Source: Eremomyces bilateralis CBS 781.70 (taxonomy: Eukaryota; Ascomycota; Dothideomycetes; Eremomycetales; Eremomycetaceae). From it: DNA of 64,000 bases. Within the stretch, counting starts at the first letter, position 1. The number at the start of each line of letters is the position of its first letter. The stretch spans positions 62,001 to 126,000 of the forward strand of contig NW_022985075.1 of assembly GCF_010015585.1 (NCBI RefSeq), given 5' to 3'. Both the position numbers and the translations under genes were made by a program. Below, one piece after another: positions 34,160 to 46,600 of this stretch. Under the pieces are notes generated by a model. That model worked only from the letters and a program-made list of their open reading frames with translations. It was not told the DNA's origin and did not search any database.

Positions 34160-36220
34160 ATGACGCAAACCAATTCGCCTCTCAAAGGGTGCATCATCGC
34201 TATAACTGGTCATACGGGCAGTCGCACCCATGCTCAAATCGCCGCGGAGATCACCAAGGAAGCCGGCGGCAAGTTTACGTCGTCCATCACTCGTCGAAAT
34301 ACTCACCTGGTCACGACCAAGTGCGAGTTTGACAGAAGGACCTCGAAGGTCAGGCAAGCTATTCAGCTTAAAATCCCTCTGGTCGACCTTGACTGGCTGG
34401 ATGATAGTATTCAAGCTGGACGACAGGTGGACCATCAAAGGTACCTGTACAGCGTCACGGAATCAACGGCATTCTCCCCCAAGCCAAGCGATTCCTTCAC
34501 TTCTGCTCTCGGTCTGAAAAGGTCGGCTAGCTCTTTTTCTGAGTCTCCCGAAGAAAAAAGATTCAAACCCTTCAACGACGATGGTGACAATATCGACGAG
34601 AATATCACTGATGAGCAGACTGCTGGATCCCATGATCAAATAATTCCACTGGATGACGGGTGTCCTTTCGTTGGGTATGTCGTTTATATCAACGACAGCA
34701 AGACTGTCTTCGATGCGACCCTGAACCTCACCCGTAGCGATTTGAACTGCAACAAATTCTACCGCATGCAGGTGGTGTGGAAGGAGGACGATTTCAGGGT
34801 GTGTTTTCGATGGGGTCGGCAGGGTGAAACCGGGCAGACTCAAGCCGCCGGAAATGGAAGTCGTGCAGACGCTATTCAACGCTTCCAGACCAAATTCAGA
34901 GAGAAGACTGGCCTCCGATGGAATGAACGCCACGAGTCGTCGATCAACAACAAGTACGTGTTCTGTCAGATGGAATACAAGTCCTCAACCAAGGAAGCGG
35001 ATGACGATGAAAGGGATGTCGACAGGAAGAGCCTGAGTCCCATGTCGCCCCAAAAAGTTGAAAGAGCTTTGGAGATCAAACTCGAGAAGCACACGGACGT
35101 CGTTCTGAAGCTGATTTTCAACGCTGAGATACTCGCCACGGTGGTGAAAGATCTCCAGTACGATTCTAAGGCGTTGCCCCTGGACAACCTGAGCAAAAAA
35201 ATCATGCTCCAGGGATACGAGCAGCTGAGAGGTCTGAATGAACTGATCCAAAAGCGACAAGATGATCCCAAGTTCGCCAAGAACATATATGGAACGACGT
35301 TCAATGAGGCGGTCAAGATGCTCACCGACCGATATTTCACCCTCATCCCTCACAGTTTCGGGCGCAGCAAACCCCCAGTCATCAGTACCATGGTCCAATT
35401 GAAGGGCGAAGTGAGGCTCATGGAGAGTCTCGAAGGCATGGCCGACACCGTAAGGATAATGGCTAGCGGAGACGAGGACGACAGGAGCGTGGGACGGATG
35501 CAACAGTTGTACAACGAACTGAATCTGGAGGAAATGTCACTTGTCCCCGAGGATGATGATCCCGAGTCAGAATATGACGCACTTCGACAGTACCTCGTGG
35601 CTACCTCGGATAGCGTTCATCGTGTCTCTTTCAACATCGAATCAATCTTCCGCGTCTCCCGTATCGGCGAAAAAGAACGGTTTGGTAAGTTCTGCAAAAC
35701 GATGAAGACCTCCGATCGACGTCTCCTTTGGCATGGCTCCCGCTGCACCAACTTTGCTGGAATTCTTCGCCAAGGCCTTCGAATCGCACCGCCTGAAGCT
35801 CCAGTCAACGGATACATGTTTGGAAAGGGGGTGTACTTGGCCGACATGTCTTCGAAGTCGGGAAATTACTGCCATGCCCAACTCGCGCGGGGCAACATGC
35901 TGTTGCTCCTTTGCGAAGTGGAACTCGGCAAGATGAGAGAGCGTACCGTTCATGATTACGATGCCGCTGAGGTCGCAAAATCGAACAGATGCCAGTCGAC
36001 CTGGGGCCAAGGCAGGAAAGGCCCAAGCAAATGGAAAGACGCCGGGGGCGTGTGGGACGAGCTCAAAGGAGTCAAGATGCCTGATACATCGGAACCGCCT
36101 GGGGACACGGATGTTCCGAAATCGGATCTCCACTTCAATGAGTACGTCTGCTATGATGCTGCGCAGGTCCGGGTACGGTACCTCCTGCATGTGAAGGAGA
36201 CCCGTCGAGGTTATTATTGA
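34160..36220 (+). CDS. Poly(ADP-ribose) polymerase (BRCT-WGR-PRD-catalytic)
   Basis: Nuclear enzyme that uses NAD+ to ADP-ribosylate proteins at DNA breaks; moulds have one (PrpA in Aspergillus), yeasts none. A single intronless exon encodes 686 residues. The BRCT domain is at about 5-97 (TGHTGSRTHAQIA... DLDWLDDSIQAG). A linker with basic EEKRFKPF follows. The WGR domain is at about 165-280 (FRWGRQGETG), the helical regulatory domain at about 310-440, and the catalytic fold at about 470-686. The H-Y-E triad is complete: His525 in LWHGSR, Tyr570 in SSKSGNYC and Glu661 in FNEYVCYD. The architecture equals that of other fungal PARPs, which lack the zinc fingers of human PARP1. Long antisense frames across this exon are shadows. 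Confidence 0.97.
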   Translation: MTQTNSPLKGCIIAITGHTGSRTHAQIAAEITKEAGGKFTSSITRRNTHLVTTKCEFDRRTSKVRQAIQLKIPLVDLDWLDDSIQAGRQVDHQRYLYSVTESTAFSPKPSDSFTSALGLKRSASSFSESPEEKRFKPFNDDGDNIDENITDEQTAGSHDQIIPLDDGCPFVGYVVYINDSKTVFDATLNLTRSDLNCNKFYRMQVVWKEDDFRVCFRWGRQGETGQTQAAGNGSRADAIQRFQTKFREKTGLRWNERHESSINNKYVFCQMEYKSSTKEADDDERDVDRKSLSPMSPQKVERALEIKLEKHTDVVLKLIFNAEILATVVKDLQYDSKALPLDNLSKKIMLQGYEQLRGLNELIQKRQDDPKFAKNIYGTTFNEAVKMLTDRYFTLIPHSFGRSKPPVISTMVQLKGEVRLMESLEGMADTVRIMASGDEDDRSVGRMQQLYNELNLEEMSLVPEDDDPESEYDALRQYLVATSDSVHRVSFNIESIFRVSRIGEKERFGKFCKTMKTSDRRLLWHGSRCTNFAGILRQGLRIAPPEAPVNGYMFGKGVYLADMSSKSGNYCHAQLARGNMLLLLCEVELGKMRERTVHDYDAAEVAKSNRCQSTWGQGRKGPSKWKDAGGVWDELKGVKMPDTSEPPGDTDVPKSDLHFNEYVCYDAAQVRVRYLLHVKETRRGYY

Positions 36221-38821
36221 TCCACCATTCCAATGGATCTCTTACGCCGTCGGACAGGTCCCTTACTTCACGCTCTTCGCTCCCCTTTGATTCGACTTCA
36301 ACATATCGAGCCCGGGCTTTACTCACACCCACGACTCATTCCACACGCTCCATTCAAGTTCCTATCTCTTTCTCCTGGACCGGATTTCTCGCATCACAAC
36401 ATATTTTAGGAACACCGTCGGCGTGTAGATACCACGACTGATGGGTGGATTTTTCCCTCTCCTCTTTCTTCTCCGGGATGCGTGTCCATATCCGGAGGCC
36501 AACGGAATGGGGACTCTGGGACATGAAGGGGACGTTAGGAAACACAACCACATCGGCGTTCTCACCGCCTTCATCGATCCGGGATCGATGAAACCCCTTC
36601 TTTTCTTTTCAACGCATCAGGTAGATGTGTGGCATCACATCCGCCCCTTAGCACGGAGAATTTCAATGGACTTTCCCAGTCCGTCGATTAGTAGTGCGAC
36701 CATCCACTCGGATGAAAAGCGCTTCGCCCTTTCTACCTTCGGCGAAAACATGAAGACGATGGAGGACGGAAGAGAACGATGTTCATGAACACCAATGGGG
36801 GATGATGGATCATGAAACACCCCAAGTGGCTCGTCAATATCGAGCACCAAGCATGTAGAGTATTGTAAATATACCTAAGCCTCACTAGCCATGAAGCAAT
36901 AACCATGACAAAAATTGCAAGCTGCCCAAGCTGTCGCGGTCTCATGTTACTCCAAGATAACACCGGTGGTTGGCAGATCCCCTCACTCACGTATTGGCAT
37001 GGCTGTTCTCCGGAAACTCTCTCGTAGTTTAGCAGCATTGATATGTTTGGAAAAGTCGGGACTAATAGCGGAAGAATGTGATGTCGTACAATTGAATTTT
37101 CCTCGCCCCTTTTCCAGCTCCCCTGTCCAGTCCTCAGCTCCTAGCCTCACTCCTTGGCCCTTATTACAATGGATTTGAGACCCTGTTTTTACTACCGGTA
37201 CATATCCCGTCCCGTACCCCGGACTTCATGTCCCGACCTTTTGGCTAACTCAAATATCCAGAATTCCAGATTCCATGAACTTGCACCCCAATATCATGAT
37301 ATTGATTTGGGATAGTGGCTTGCGCCTTGCACCAATCTGCGGTGAGAACTCTACCCTTAGATCGCTCTGCTGGTCGCCGATCCGATCCAGGATTTTCTCA
37401 GCTTCATCCTCGAAATCGAGATGCCAGTGTCATGATCCGCACCACAGGCCATACCACGCCGATCCGAGCCTTGTTGATCGTCGACGCAAGTCATATTCCC
37501 ATACGGAGTAATGGATAGATGAATGGATCCACCGGGGCCAGCACGGCATCGTGGGCGGATGCAGGAAGTCGCGTCAAACGACAACAGCTTGACAAGCCGC
37601 ATGTTCCCTTTGGGGGGACCCGACTGTTGGTCGACCGTCGAGAAGAATCAACATCTGGCCGAAAAGGGGTGTCGGATCATAGAACGCTATGGACTGGCTA
37701 ATCTGTTGCTGAGATTGATGAACCATGGATATGTCAATGTTCACCCCAAGCAATCCCAAGTTTCTCGAGGACCAACTGGTACCTATTTTCAATTGTCTTG
37801 TTCAACTCTTCAAGTCAATGCCTCTCCTTTAGCTCTCTACAATGTACGGACCTCAAGGATGTGGCTTGGAGCCCTGCGTCTAATGTGTGATCCGGCCTGG
37901 TTCGACGCCTTCCAGGACTCCACGTCTTCCTGGAGAAGTATTCAAAAGAACCTCATATCTCTTTGCCTATGGGAACCAAAAGGACAATGAAGGGCATGTA
38001 GATCTACATACTATGGCCAACACGGTTGTCGTCTCCTGTGCCCCCGCAAGAAGGTTTGTGTCCAGTTTGGGAAGTGCAAAGGATATTTGGACAAGTGAAA
38101 GGATTGATTCCACTTGCAACCTGATAGCCAGTCCTTTACCTTACCCTGGGAGGCTCTAGGGGTTCAACTTTCAATAGCCATAGTAGCCCTTCAACCATGC
38201 TGTGGCATATCCTCCTAGAGGCGCTTGTCGATCGAAGCCCATATTCACTGATGCAGATGTTGAACTTCAGCCCTTGTTCTCCAATGCGGTAGCACTGGTC
38301 TCTCAGAACCCAGGCCAAAATGCGGGGGTTCTTCGTTATTTGCACAATGTCTCAGTGGCACTGGTGTTGATATACCCATGTGATGATGAAAAGAAACCAT
38401 TGTTGATAAGTCTATAGGCTTGTTGATCGGGTCTGAGTCCAACAAGTCTCGTTTCTTTCTGTTCCAAGTCCACTGGCTCGCATGACACCAGCCGATTTAT
38501 CTCATTGTCAGGCCTCTGCCACTTCTGAAAATCGTCAAACATGAAAATGATGCTAGCCCTAGCCGATTCCAGGTAATACGGGTTGCTTGTTCTTGATTCT
38601 ATGCTCAAATATTTCCACTACCATTATTCCGTTGCGTTTTTCCCCGAATGGAGCAATGCGTTTGTCGTTCACTGTCTGGCCCGATGCTTCCCTTTGATGC
38701 AAAGGCCACTTCTTTCGAGCCTCCGAAACTACGACGTTCACTTCCACCCTACCGGTATGCTTTGTTCATGAAGTTTCATCATCGGCTTACCTCTCTCACT
38801 CATTGAACATCCCCACTTCTT
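36221..38821. other. 2.6 kb stretch without a supported gene
   Basis: PARP 3' UTR at the left and RAX1 promoter at the right. A 155-codon plus-strand frame at 37523-37990 is the longest. It lacks recognisable motifs and a good promoter, and could be chance. No terminal repeats or transposon domains found. Confidence 0.45.
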
Positions 38822-38849
38822 CTTCCACTTCACTTCCACTTCACTTCCA
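38822..38849 (+). repeat. 11-bp x 2.5 pyrimidine repeat upstream of RAX1
   Basis: Two and a half copies of cttccacttca lie in a CT-rich block about 130 bp before the RAX1 start. Such CT tracts mark promoters and 5' leaders of fungal genes; this copy is unusually regular. Confidence 0.75.
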
Positions 38850-38978
38850 TTTCCTCTCGTCGCCTCTCCCACACCTCACCGCCACGGCCAACTGTCCAAG
38901 GCATACAACACCGAGCCTTTGGGTTCTGTAGTACTAAAATTGTTGAGATTAAACTGGGTTCAAGAACTTTTAGACATC

Positions 38979-40621
38979 ATGGTACTCTCACTGTCGTACC
39001 GTAGGCCTTCCTACGTTTCCTCTCCCGTCGATTCTATAGACGCGAGTAAGAAGCGAAAGCCCATCAACGAGTCGATCGATTCTCGGAGCCCTTTGGTACG
39101 TGGCATTCCAGACGCCTTGTCTTTTGACAAGATTATCAACGACGGAACTTGCCCAGTGAGTCCACCATCCGGACTTTAAACTGGCTCAGCTGACTGTCTG
39201 CGTAGCCATGCACCCTCCGTGACTTCCTCAACTATCTAAAATACGTCGAGCGCTCCGCAGAGAACCTTCAGTTCTTCCTGTGGTTCAAGGCCTACATCCA
39301 GCGCTTCAGCGCTCTTCCCGAAAGCGAGAAGGTCCTCTCCCCGGAATGGACCGCGCAACAGGCAGAGGCGGAGGATGCCGCCTACAAGGCTACTGTTGCT
39401 ACTACTGCCCGGAAAACGAATATATCCCCAGATGCCGCTCTGGCCTTTGACAGCACAATCTTCGCGATCGTGCCTACGATGGGCGCTGGTTGTAGCGCCG
39501 TGAATCCGTTCAACCCACCTTCGCACAGTCCGGTCCATGGCGCTGAAGATTCCACGTCGAGCGAATACAATGAGAACGTCAGTGGAAACAGCGCCGCTCC
39601 AAGCCGCACGAGCATCTACAGGAAAACAGAGGCGGCGTACGGAGAAGCTGACGTGAAACTGCAGCCTTGTAAGTCACTGTCGCCCTCCATCTTAAGCACC
39701 AAAAAGTAAGGCATTTTCCACGAGAGGAACCGCAGAATGCCATGGCGATAAGCACCTTCGCTAATCTCGATTCCATAGTCACCGTGCAGCCCTTCCGCGA
39801 AGAAATTACCCGCATCATCACCATCTACATCGCCGACGATGCACCACGCCAGCTCAACCTTTCCGGCCGCGAGCGTGCTGCCCTGCTCAACGCACTGAAA
39901 GTCACCACCCATCCGACGGTGTTCCGTGAGGTGCTCGCCACCGTTGAGTGGTCGCTCCGCTGCCAGGCGCACCCGAACTTCATTCTCTGGAGCATCTACA
40001 ATGGAAACCCCCCGCGCATCACCTTCGCGCGGGGTCTGGGGGTAGGTGGGATTGTTGGGGGCATCATTTGTGGCATGGTGCTCGCTCTGAGCAGTGCAGG
40101 GAAGGCGTGGAGGGTGTTTTCGTTCGTGGGATTCTTCATTGGAATCGCAACTTCGATCGCTGCGTGGAAGGGCATGTGCGTGGTAAGTTTCCCTCGCACG
40201 CAATCCGCGTCCGTGTGCGTGAGGGAACAGGAGTGACTGACTGGAACCCACGCAGGTTCTTCATGGCATGCATCACCGTCATCTCCGACCTTGGGAGCTG
40301 TTCGGCGACGCGGAACTCTACGAACCAATGGTAGCTGCAGGCGTCGTGGAGGTCAAGGCCGCATCGGAGAAAAGGCTGGGCATCTCGTCCGTGTCTCTGA
40401 CGTCCAGTTACTCGAACTCGTACGAGGATGAGCCGTGGGTCGCCAAGTACGAGAAGCGCACCGTCGTCCGCAAGGTCTTCGATCGCGAGGTATGGATCAA
40501 GGAGCCGGCGTTGCGGCAGATTCAGGATACCATCTTCCTCCAAGCCATCGTTGGGGGGTTGATCATCGGTGGAGCGGCGACGGGCATCTTCTGTGCTGTG
40601 CCCACGGGCGAGTACTTCTAG
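38979..40621 (+). CDS. RAX1: RGS-domain membrane protein (Rax1-like)
   Basis: In yeast Rax1 marks bipolar bud sites; mould relatives are counted among the RGS regulators of G-protein signalling. Exons 38979-39155, 39206-39668, 39779-40182 and 40256-40621 give 469 residues. An RGS fold spans about 59-240, opening with CTLRDFLNYLKYVERSAENLQFFLWFK after intron 1 and closing with the LSGRERAALLNAL... TVFREVLATVEW helices. It contains an inserted loop with many Ser/Asn residues. Three membrane segments follow (about 308-330, 335-360 and 440-462), with a cytosolic loop rich in Ser/Tyr between the last two. This order, RGS then three helices, is the Rax1 signature. Confidence 0.88.
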
Positions 40622-41397
40622 GTTCTATGGGAAATGGGTGCAACGGGCGGATCGAAGAATCAGAAGGCGCATCATGGCGTTATTTGGATTTTATGGATGG
40701 GGATCGATTGTTGCTAGGGAACTCGGAACCGATAGGATTCCGCAGCCGCAGTGAGGAGGCTAGAATGATCCCGCCGCTGGGGATCAATCAGATCGACAAC
40801 ATCCTTTGTGAATTGTGAGGCCATCTTTCACCTCCGGTGAAACAGAGGCCGTCTCATGCAATTTCCTTCGCTGAACTTGTAAAAAATGCAACATATTGGC
40901 ACGCGGTGATATAATGGCTTAGTTAAAGTTAAATTTAGGCTCAAGTTCGCCTACATTTGGTTGGTTCTTGTCTGGAAGACCGTTCCGGAATCTCTAATTT
41001 CGGATCCCTGCTCCGCTACTAACTATACACTTATTAGTTATATCTTCGTGTCTGTTTACTAGACTACGAGTGGTGCCAACTTCGCATCTTTCGCCATTAA
41101 CATCATTAGAATCAATCATTGAAGTGTAACATCAAATGCTTAACCATGATGAAGGGCTGTTATGATTCTGACCTGCACGGGATGGCAGCTACCTTCAAAG
41201 CCAGTTTATAGAATCATCTATTCGGTCTACTCGTTCGGAACCGAAGTTTAAATCTCCCACTGTTGGGCACTGACGGGAGAGAATCGGCTGTGGTCAGGAC
41301 TATGAACGGACATTAACAACAATTTAACCAAGCGATAGCGAACATTGCAGATGATATCGATGGTCGGTCCTCTCTACAGGCTGCTCGAACACCGGAC
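40622..41397. other. Intergenic, no gene seen
   Basis: About 0.8 kb between the RAX1 stop and the SDR start, same strand. AT-rich in the middle. Nothing supported. Confidence 0.5.
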
Positions 41398-42374
41398 ATG
41401 ACGCCCTGGACCTTCGTCTCGCCGGCCTCTCGAGGGATCGGACATGAAATAGCCCGGCACCTTCTGCAGACGACAAATGTGCCGGTAGTAGTGACAGCGA
41501 GGACTAACTTGGAGGAAGTGAAGAGTTCGTTGTTAAAAGGACTAGGTCCCAGAGAAGAGGGTTCTGGGAAGGATGCTTTAGAAAAGAGGCTGCATTTGCA
41601 TCACGTCGACGTTCTTGGTATGCTGGCTCCTACCAGGATATCATCCTTGAGTGACGAGAGCTAATGCCTGAATACAATGATCTAGATGACGCTTCAATTT
41701 CGTCCCTCAGCGAATCCCTCAAGTCTACTTTTCCCCCTTCCTCCCACCGCCTCCAGCTAGCGTTCCTTCTCCCTGGCCGGCTCGATCCCGAACGGACGAT
41801 CACTCGCGTCTCCGCCAGCTCCGCGTCATTAACCTTCCAAACCAACATCCTGGGGCCCCTCCTCCTCGCAAAACATCTCTTCCCTTTCCTCCCAACGTCG
41901 AGGACCTCATTGCCTCCCTCGGACGACGCATCCACCCATCTACCACGCACCTCCACCATCGCCTTCCTCGCCGCCCGCGTCGGCTCCATCTCCGACAACC
42001 GCTCCGCCGGCGGTTGGTACAGCTACCGGATGAGCAAGGCGGCGATATTCCAGCTAGCGAAGACGCTCGACCTGGAGCTGCGGCGGACGGCGGGGGACCG
42101 GGCGATGGCGGTGGCGCTGCATCCGGGGACGGTGCGTACGGGGCTGAGTCGGGAGTTCTGGGGGAGGGTGAGGGGGGAGAAGTTGTTTGATCCGGCGTGG
42201 GTTGCGGGGAGGCTGGTGGGGCTGTGTGATGGACGGGCGGAGGATGCGGGGTGGTATGGTGGTGAGGTGGGGGAGAAGTCGAGGCGGGAGATGGAGAAGG
42301 GGAGGGGAAGGAGGATAGGGATTGAAGGGAGAGGGCGGTGTTGGGATTGGAAAGGGGATGAGGTACTCCCATAG
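41398..42374 (+). CDS. Short-chain dehydrogenase/reductase
   Basis: NAD(P)-dependent oxidoreductase of unknown substrate. Exons 41398-41617 and 41686-42374 encode 302 residues. The cofactor loop reads SPASRGIGHEIA, the fungal variant of TGxxxGIG. NILGP supplies the Asn of the active site and the catalytic pair is in YSYRMSKAA. PGTVRTGLS after the fold is the usual loop. The last 60 residues are Gly/Arg/Glu-rich and low in complexity. The 3' half has very high GC at third positions. It resembles the C-factor/sniffer-like carbonyl reductase branch. Its stop is only about 180 bp from the stop of the oppositely oriented small gene. Confidence 0.88.
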
Positions 42375-42551
42375 TTGCTGTGGTGCGCGGGATTGTTCAC
42401 GGGGAGCATTTCGGCACCGAATCTAGGGACATCGGAATGATATCTCGTCATTTCTTGCATTCGTGACCAGCGGAAAAGCTGGCAGTGACTAGTAAAACAT
42501 TACACCCAACTCGCATCTTGAGATGACCGTGAAGACATGATATGTCACCCT

Positions 42552-42805
42552 TCACTTCTCTTTCTTGTTCAACTCCTCCGCCCTCTTCTTGAGCTCCTCC
42601 TTCGACGCCGGCTTCTCGATGCTTTCAGGGATGACGGGGCCGAGATTGGCTCGATGGGCATTCGCATGCACGTCCTTTGCTGATTGTGCATCCGGGTTGG
42701 TGGCGGACTTGACATCTATCGCATCCTGTTAGCTTTAGCCATCCGGGACGCGTTGACTGATCGGCACCGACCTTTGGCCATCTCGCTATCGGGGATGATG
42801 GGCAT
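42552..42805 (-). CDS. Small 65-residue hydrophilic protein
   Basis: A spliced gene missed by length filters: exons 42805-42772 and 42715-42552, with a 56-nt intron that has a CTAAC branch point and a TAG acceptor. The protein starts MPIIPDSEMAKDVKSATN, is Ala- and Lys-rich without Cys or membrane segments, and ends in a charged helix (SKEELKKRAEELNKKEK). I do not recognise the family with certainty. Size and composition recall small stress- or conidiation-induced hydrophilins of moulds. The coherent amphipathic helix, good splice signals and CT-free upstream context support coding. The function is unknown. Confidence 0.75.
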
Positions 42806-43661
42806 GGTTGCGGGGGTGGTGCTTAGAACTTTCTGATTGTATACGAGGTTGTTGTTACTTATCGATTTGGAGTTTGAAGTTTGAAAGTTGAAAGTGCTTT
42901 CGTTTCCATCCGACGTAGGTTGGATGATACTTTATATCATTTGAGGTCCAGAATGCACCTCGCGGCAGGTGATGACGTAGGTTGTCTGGGATCTATGGTA
43001 CAACCAGCCAGACTGCCAGGGCCCAGATGTTCCTCACGGTCTCCGTCACTTCCATTCTAAGTCGGGCATGCGTGAACGCGTCTGACGCGTCAGCTATCAC
43101 TATGCTCTGTCCGCCTTCAAACTTGTTACATGTTCTACAAGACTACAACATGTAGTAGAGCAAAGATCTAGATCTGCATTCTTCATTTCTATTGATGAAG
43201 GAGCCTGATGTTTATAGACCAAGGATCATCGTTAAGCTCATCCCATGCCATAGACCTTGGAGTCCTTTTTGACTTGGCCTGCAAGTGCCCTTTAATACCT
43301 GAGATCGGCTTGAGAAAGCATAGCGAGCTTGTCTACGTTTGACTTGAAGTGTCAGCAGTGTTATTCTCAGTTCGTTCGATCTCATTGATGGTCTCCCATT
43401 TTTGTGCCTCTTTTCAAGCGGATGAAGCCTTCCTACGTTTGAACCACGTTCCACTGTATTCGTTTTCGAGTCCGATATGGCCATTTTCAATATGCGATCG
43501 CAAATTGGCAATAACAAAATTTTGGGCTTTCACTGACCAGAATCAATCTGCGATTTGTTGCACAGTAATGTTATCTTCAGATTCTGTCCATTCAAAAGAA
43601 AAGGCTCTCAAGGGATTGGGTATCTAAAACAATGCAATATACGCCAAGGACAAGAATCATA
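42806..43661. other. Intergenic, promoter of the small gene
   Basis: About 0.86 kb. Near 42850-42900 a run of gtttgaa/gttgaaa units forms a loose direct repeat in the leader of the small gene. The rest is the promoter of that gene and the 3' UTR of the UBA-protein gene upstream of it on the same strand. Confidence 0.45.
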
Positions 43662-46600
43662 TCACGCCTGTCCGCCGTTCCGTAACAGCAATTCCACGGC
43701 GCGATCCATCCTCAAACCATCCCCTAGATCCGTCTTCCTTAACGCGTATTTCGCTTCCTCCGCCGTGAATCCCATCTCCACAATCCGGAAGATGGCACGC
43801 TCCGCACTGTTCGCCGCCGGATCCGTGTCCGGTGCCATGGCCAGCTGCAGTGGATGTTGTAATGCAGGCACCGGCGGGGTGGGCGGTGGTGAGCGGTGGG
43901 GTGGCCCGGCGGCTGAAGGGTGGTTGGAGGTGGGGTTGGGGGTAAAAGGGGGGGTGAGGCACGCCGAGTGGAAGGCCGGAGGCGGAGTGAAGGTTGGGGA
44001 GCTACGGGGGATGCGTTGTTGCTGGCTAAAAAGCGGTGGAGGTATGTGTCGGAGGGCAGGAGGACCAATTGGGCGGGAGCGGAAGGCAGGGTGCAGCTGG
44101 GAAATCTGGGGGGTAGAAGGTGGAGACGATGGGTTTCCGGAGGGATGAGAGAGCGACTGGGATGAAGAGGAAATAGAAGGTGGGCTAGGAGGTTGGGGAG
44201 CTGGCGTATAGTGCCGCTCACTGCCATAGAGGGAGTTGTGCCCATTGTTGACCTTGTAGACAGGATGCAGAGGCGAGGTGGCGATAGGGCTGGCAAACCT
44301 GTCCAAAGCCCCTTCCCATTCGCTCATTGGTCGCTCTTCTTCGAATCCGGTATTCGACCAACTTAGTGACGCTGCGTAAGGAGCACCGTCGGAACTACCG
44401 ACACTACGCTTGCTGTCGCGCAGCTCCACGGCGAGGTTCTTACCGCGGAAGCGCCGGATTTCTTCCATCTCGCGACGGAAGCTATCAGCAGGAGTGAGTA
44501 CGCTGCTGAGCTTCTCTTCGTATACGCGAGAGACGGCTTCTTTCAGAAAGGTCGAGCGTGAGCCACCAGGAGCTGGGATCGTCCATCGGGTCCACCCGTT
44601 CACTTTCGCGACAGCAAACGCTTGTGCGGAGGGAGTTGGAGGGCAGGTGGCCAACGTAAGGAGCGGTGAGAGGCCGAGGGTAAGGAGGTGATACTGGAAC
44701 TCTTCTGAGGGCCGTGTTAGGAGTAGGCCTTTTGAAATTTGTCAATGACTTACCAAGCATCGCCTCCTCGCCATCAATATCTCCGCCTCGCACGTCAGTT
44801 GGGTCAAACACACCATACCCCCTCGCTTGTTCAGTTCTCCCTTGAAGACCATGGAGTAATGTTCCCAGACAATTCCAGATTTCCGTCATGTTGTACAATT
44901 CCTCAGCTGACAACCCTTCCTCTGAATTGAATTGGGATACATTTCCTTTGCCAAAATGCTCTGCTGCGCTCAGTAGCACTGAGCTTATATAGAAGGAATC
45001 GTTAGAGACGATGGAGCTAGTACAAGTCACCTGGTGTGCGAGGACGCCGCCCTTCAGCCAGTCCGTCTGCGCAATGATGTCATCTTCACGACCACGGCCT
45101 CGACCAAAGATTCGACAAAAGGTCCAAATTCGCCAGAATGCGTCGTTAATGGCGCGAGCATTCGCAATGGCTGCTGCATCCGACGGATTCGGATTGGAGA
45201 GCGCGGCAACAGTCGTCGGGCGAAGAAAGGATTGGCAGCGCTCCAGAACCAGGAGCTTAAGAGCCGCAATGATGTATGTGTCGCGAGTGAAGAAGCGAAT
45301 ATAGGATGTAGGGGTGTGTTTGGATTTATGCGCTGCACTTTCAGGTTCAGATCCTTGATTGCGGTCAATGGCCGAGATAGGAGACATTAAGTCCTCGTCA
45401 GGATGAGTAACTTCCGTCGTACCCGCTGGAGGGTGGGCCGGTGTCAACGTCTCGAGGTATTCCCAGGCAGCAGGTGACTGCTTGCGGAGGACGGTGCGAA
45501 TGAGGTGCATTTCGTGGCGCTTGAAGACGCGGTAGAAGCCCTTGTTGGTTAGGGCTGCGGCGAACAAGTCGCCCAAGTCGTCCAGATTTTCCATGATTTT
45601 TTGGATAATGATCTCTGCAGCCGGTGGAGTGATCACCCGCTCGTGCTGGGCTACTTTGTCTTGAAGCATCAAGGATCTTGTTGACGGAGCGGTCTGCTCA
45701 TAGAACCCAATGATCGTCGACTCTCCTATAGAAGTATGCGAATGATGACGATGGTCTACCTCATAGCGGCTTGGGCATGACTTGGGAGGTTGAGTCGCCA
45801 GTTGCGGACGCAAATGTTCCGCAAGGTGGAGGGGATGGCTGAGTCGCTTGCTCGACCGTCTTGGGGGAGTCATGGGCGGCGTCATGATGCTCTGGCGTTC
45901 AGGGAGCACAAAATCGTCCCATTGGAACGGCGAAACTTCGCTGATGGCTGTAAGGTGGATTTCAAGATCGTGTTGCGCTTCGCTCCATGTCGGGCTTGGG
46001 ACGCCTCTGGTATAATTCTTGCTAGTGTTGGTGTTGGCCAAGGGCCGTTGAGAATAACTGGATGGCACCTGCTTTCGCCTTATTCTCGGAGCGACCGGGG
46101 AGAGGGGCGATACAACGCCGCTAAATGGAGCACTGGTTGTCGATGCCGATGACACCGCTGGAGAGTATGTAAGCTCTGCTGCTGGTACTGGCTGCGCAGC
46201 AGGTATAGGCCGTCGCTTCGCCGATGATTGTGAATATTCGAGACCAGCTATCGACAGAGTCTCGTTCTCGAACACTCCTGCATCCACCGGATTTGCAATT
46301 GAGAATGCTGCACTCGTAGTTCGATTGTAAAAGTTGAATGGCCGGGCGGCTTTTGGAGGAATAATAGGCGCAGTCTCCTCAACACTTGTCATTGACGAAC
46401 GATGGCTGTAATTTGACGTATCATCGTCATCTGACCTCACGTCCTCCTCAGAAGTCGAGCTGCTTAAGGAAGGCCGCAATGGCCTCTCTAGAGGGTTGTT
46501 GAATAATTTAGAGGGGATTAGGGTGATTGTCTGCATCAACCTTTGAGACTCTGGAGTATATAATCCTAGTGGGGTGGCGTTCATCGTCTTGGTACCCGGA

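Noticed and set aside
35642-36190. 182-codon antisense frame across the PARP catalytic exon
   Set aside because: Antisense to a fully conserved domain with no motif of its own.
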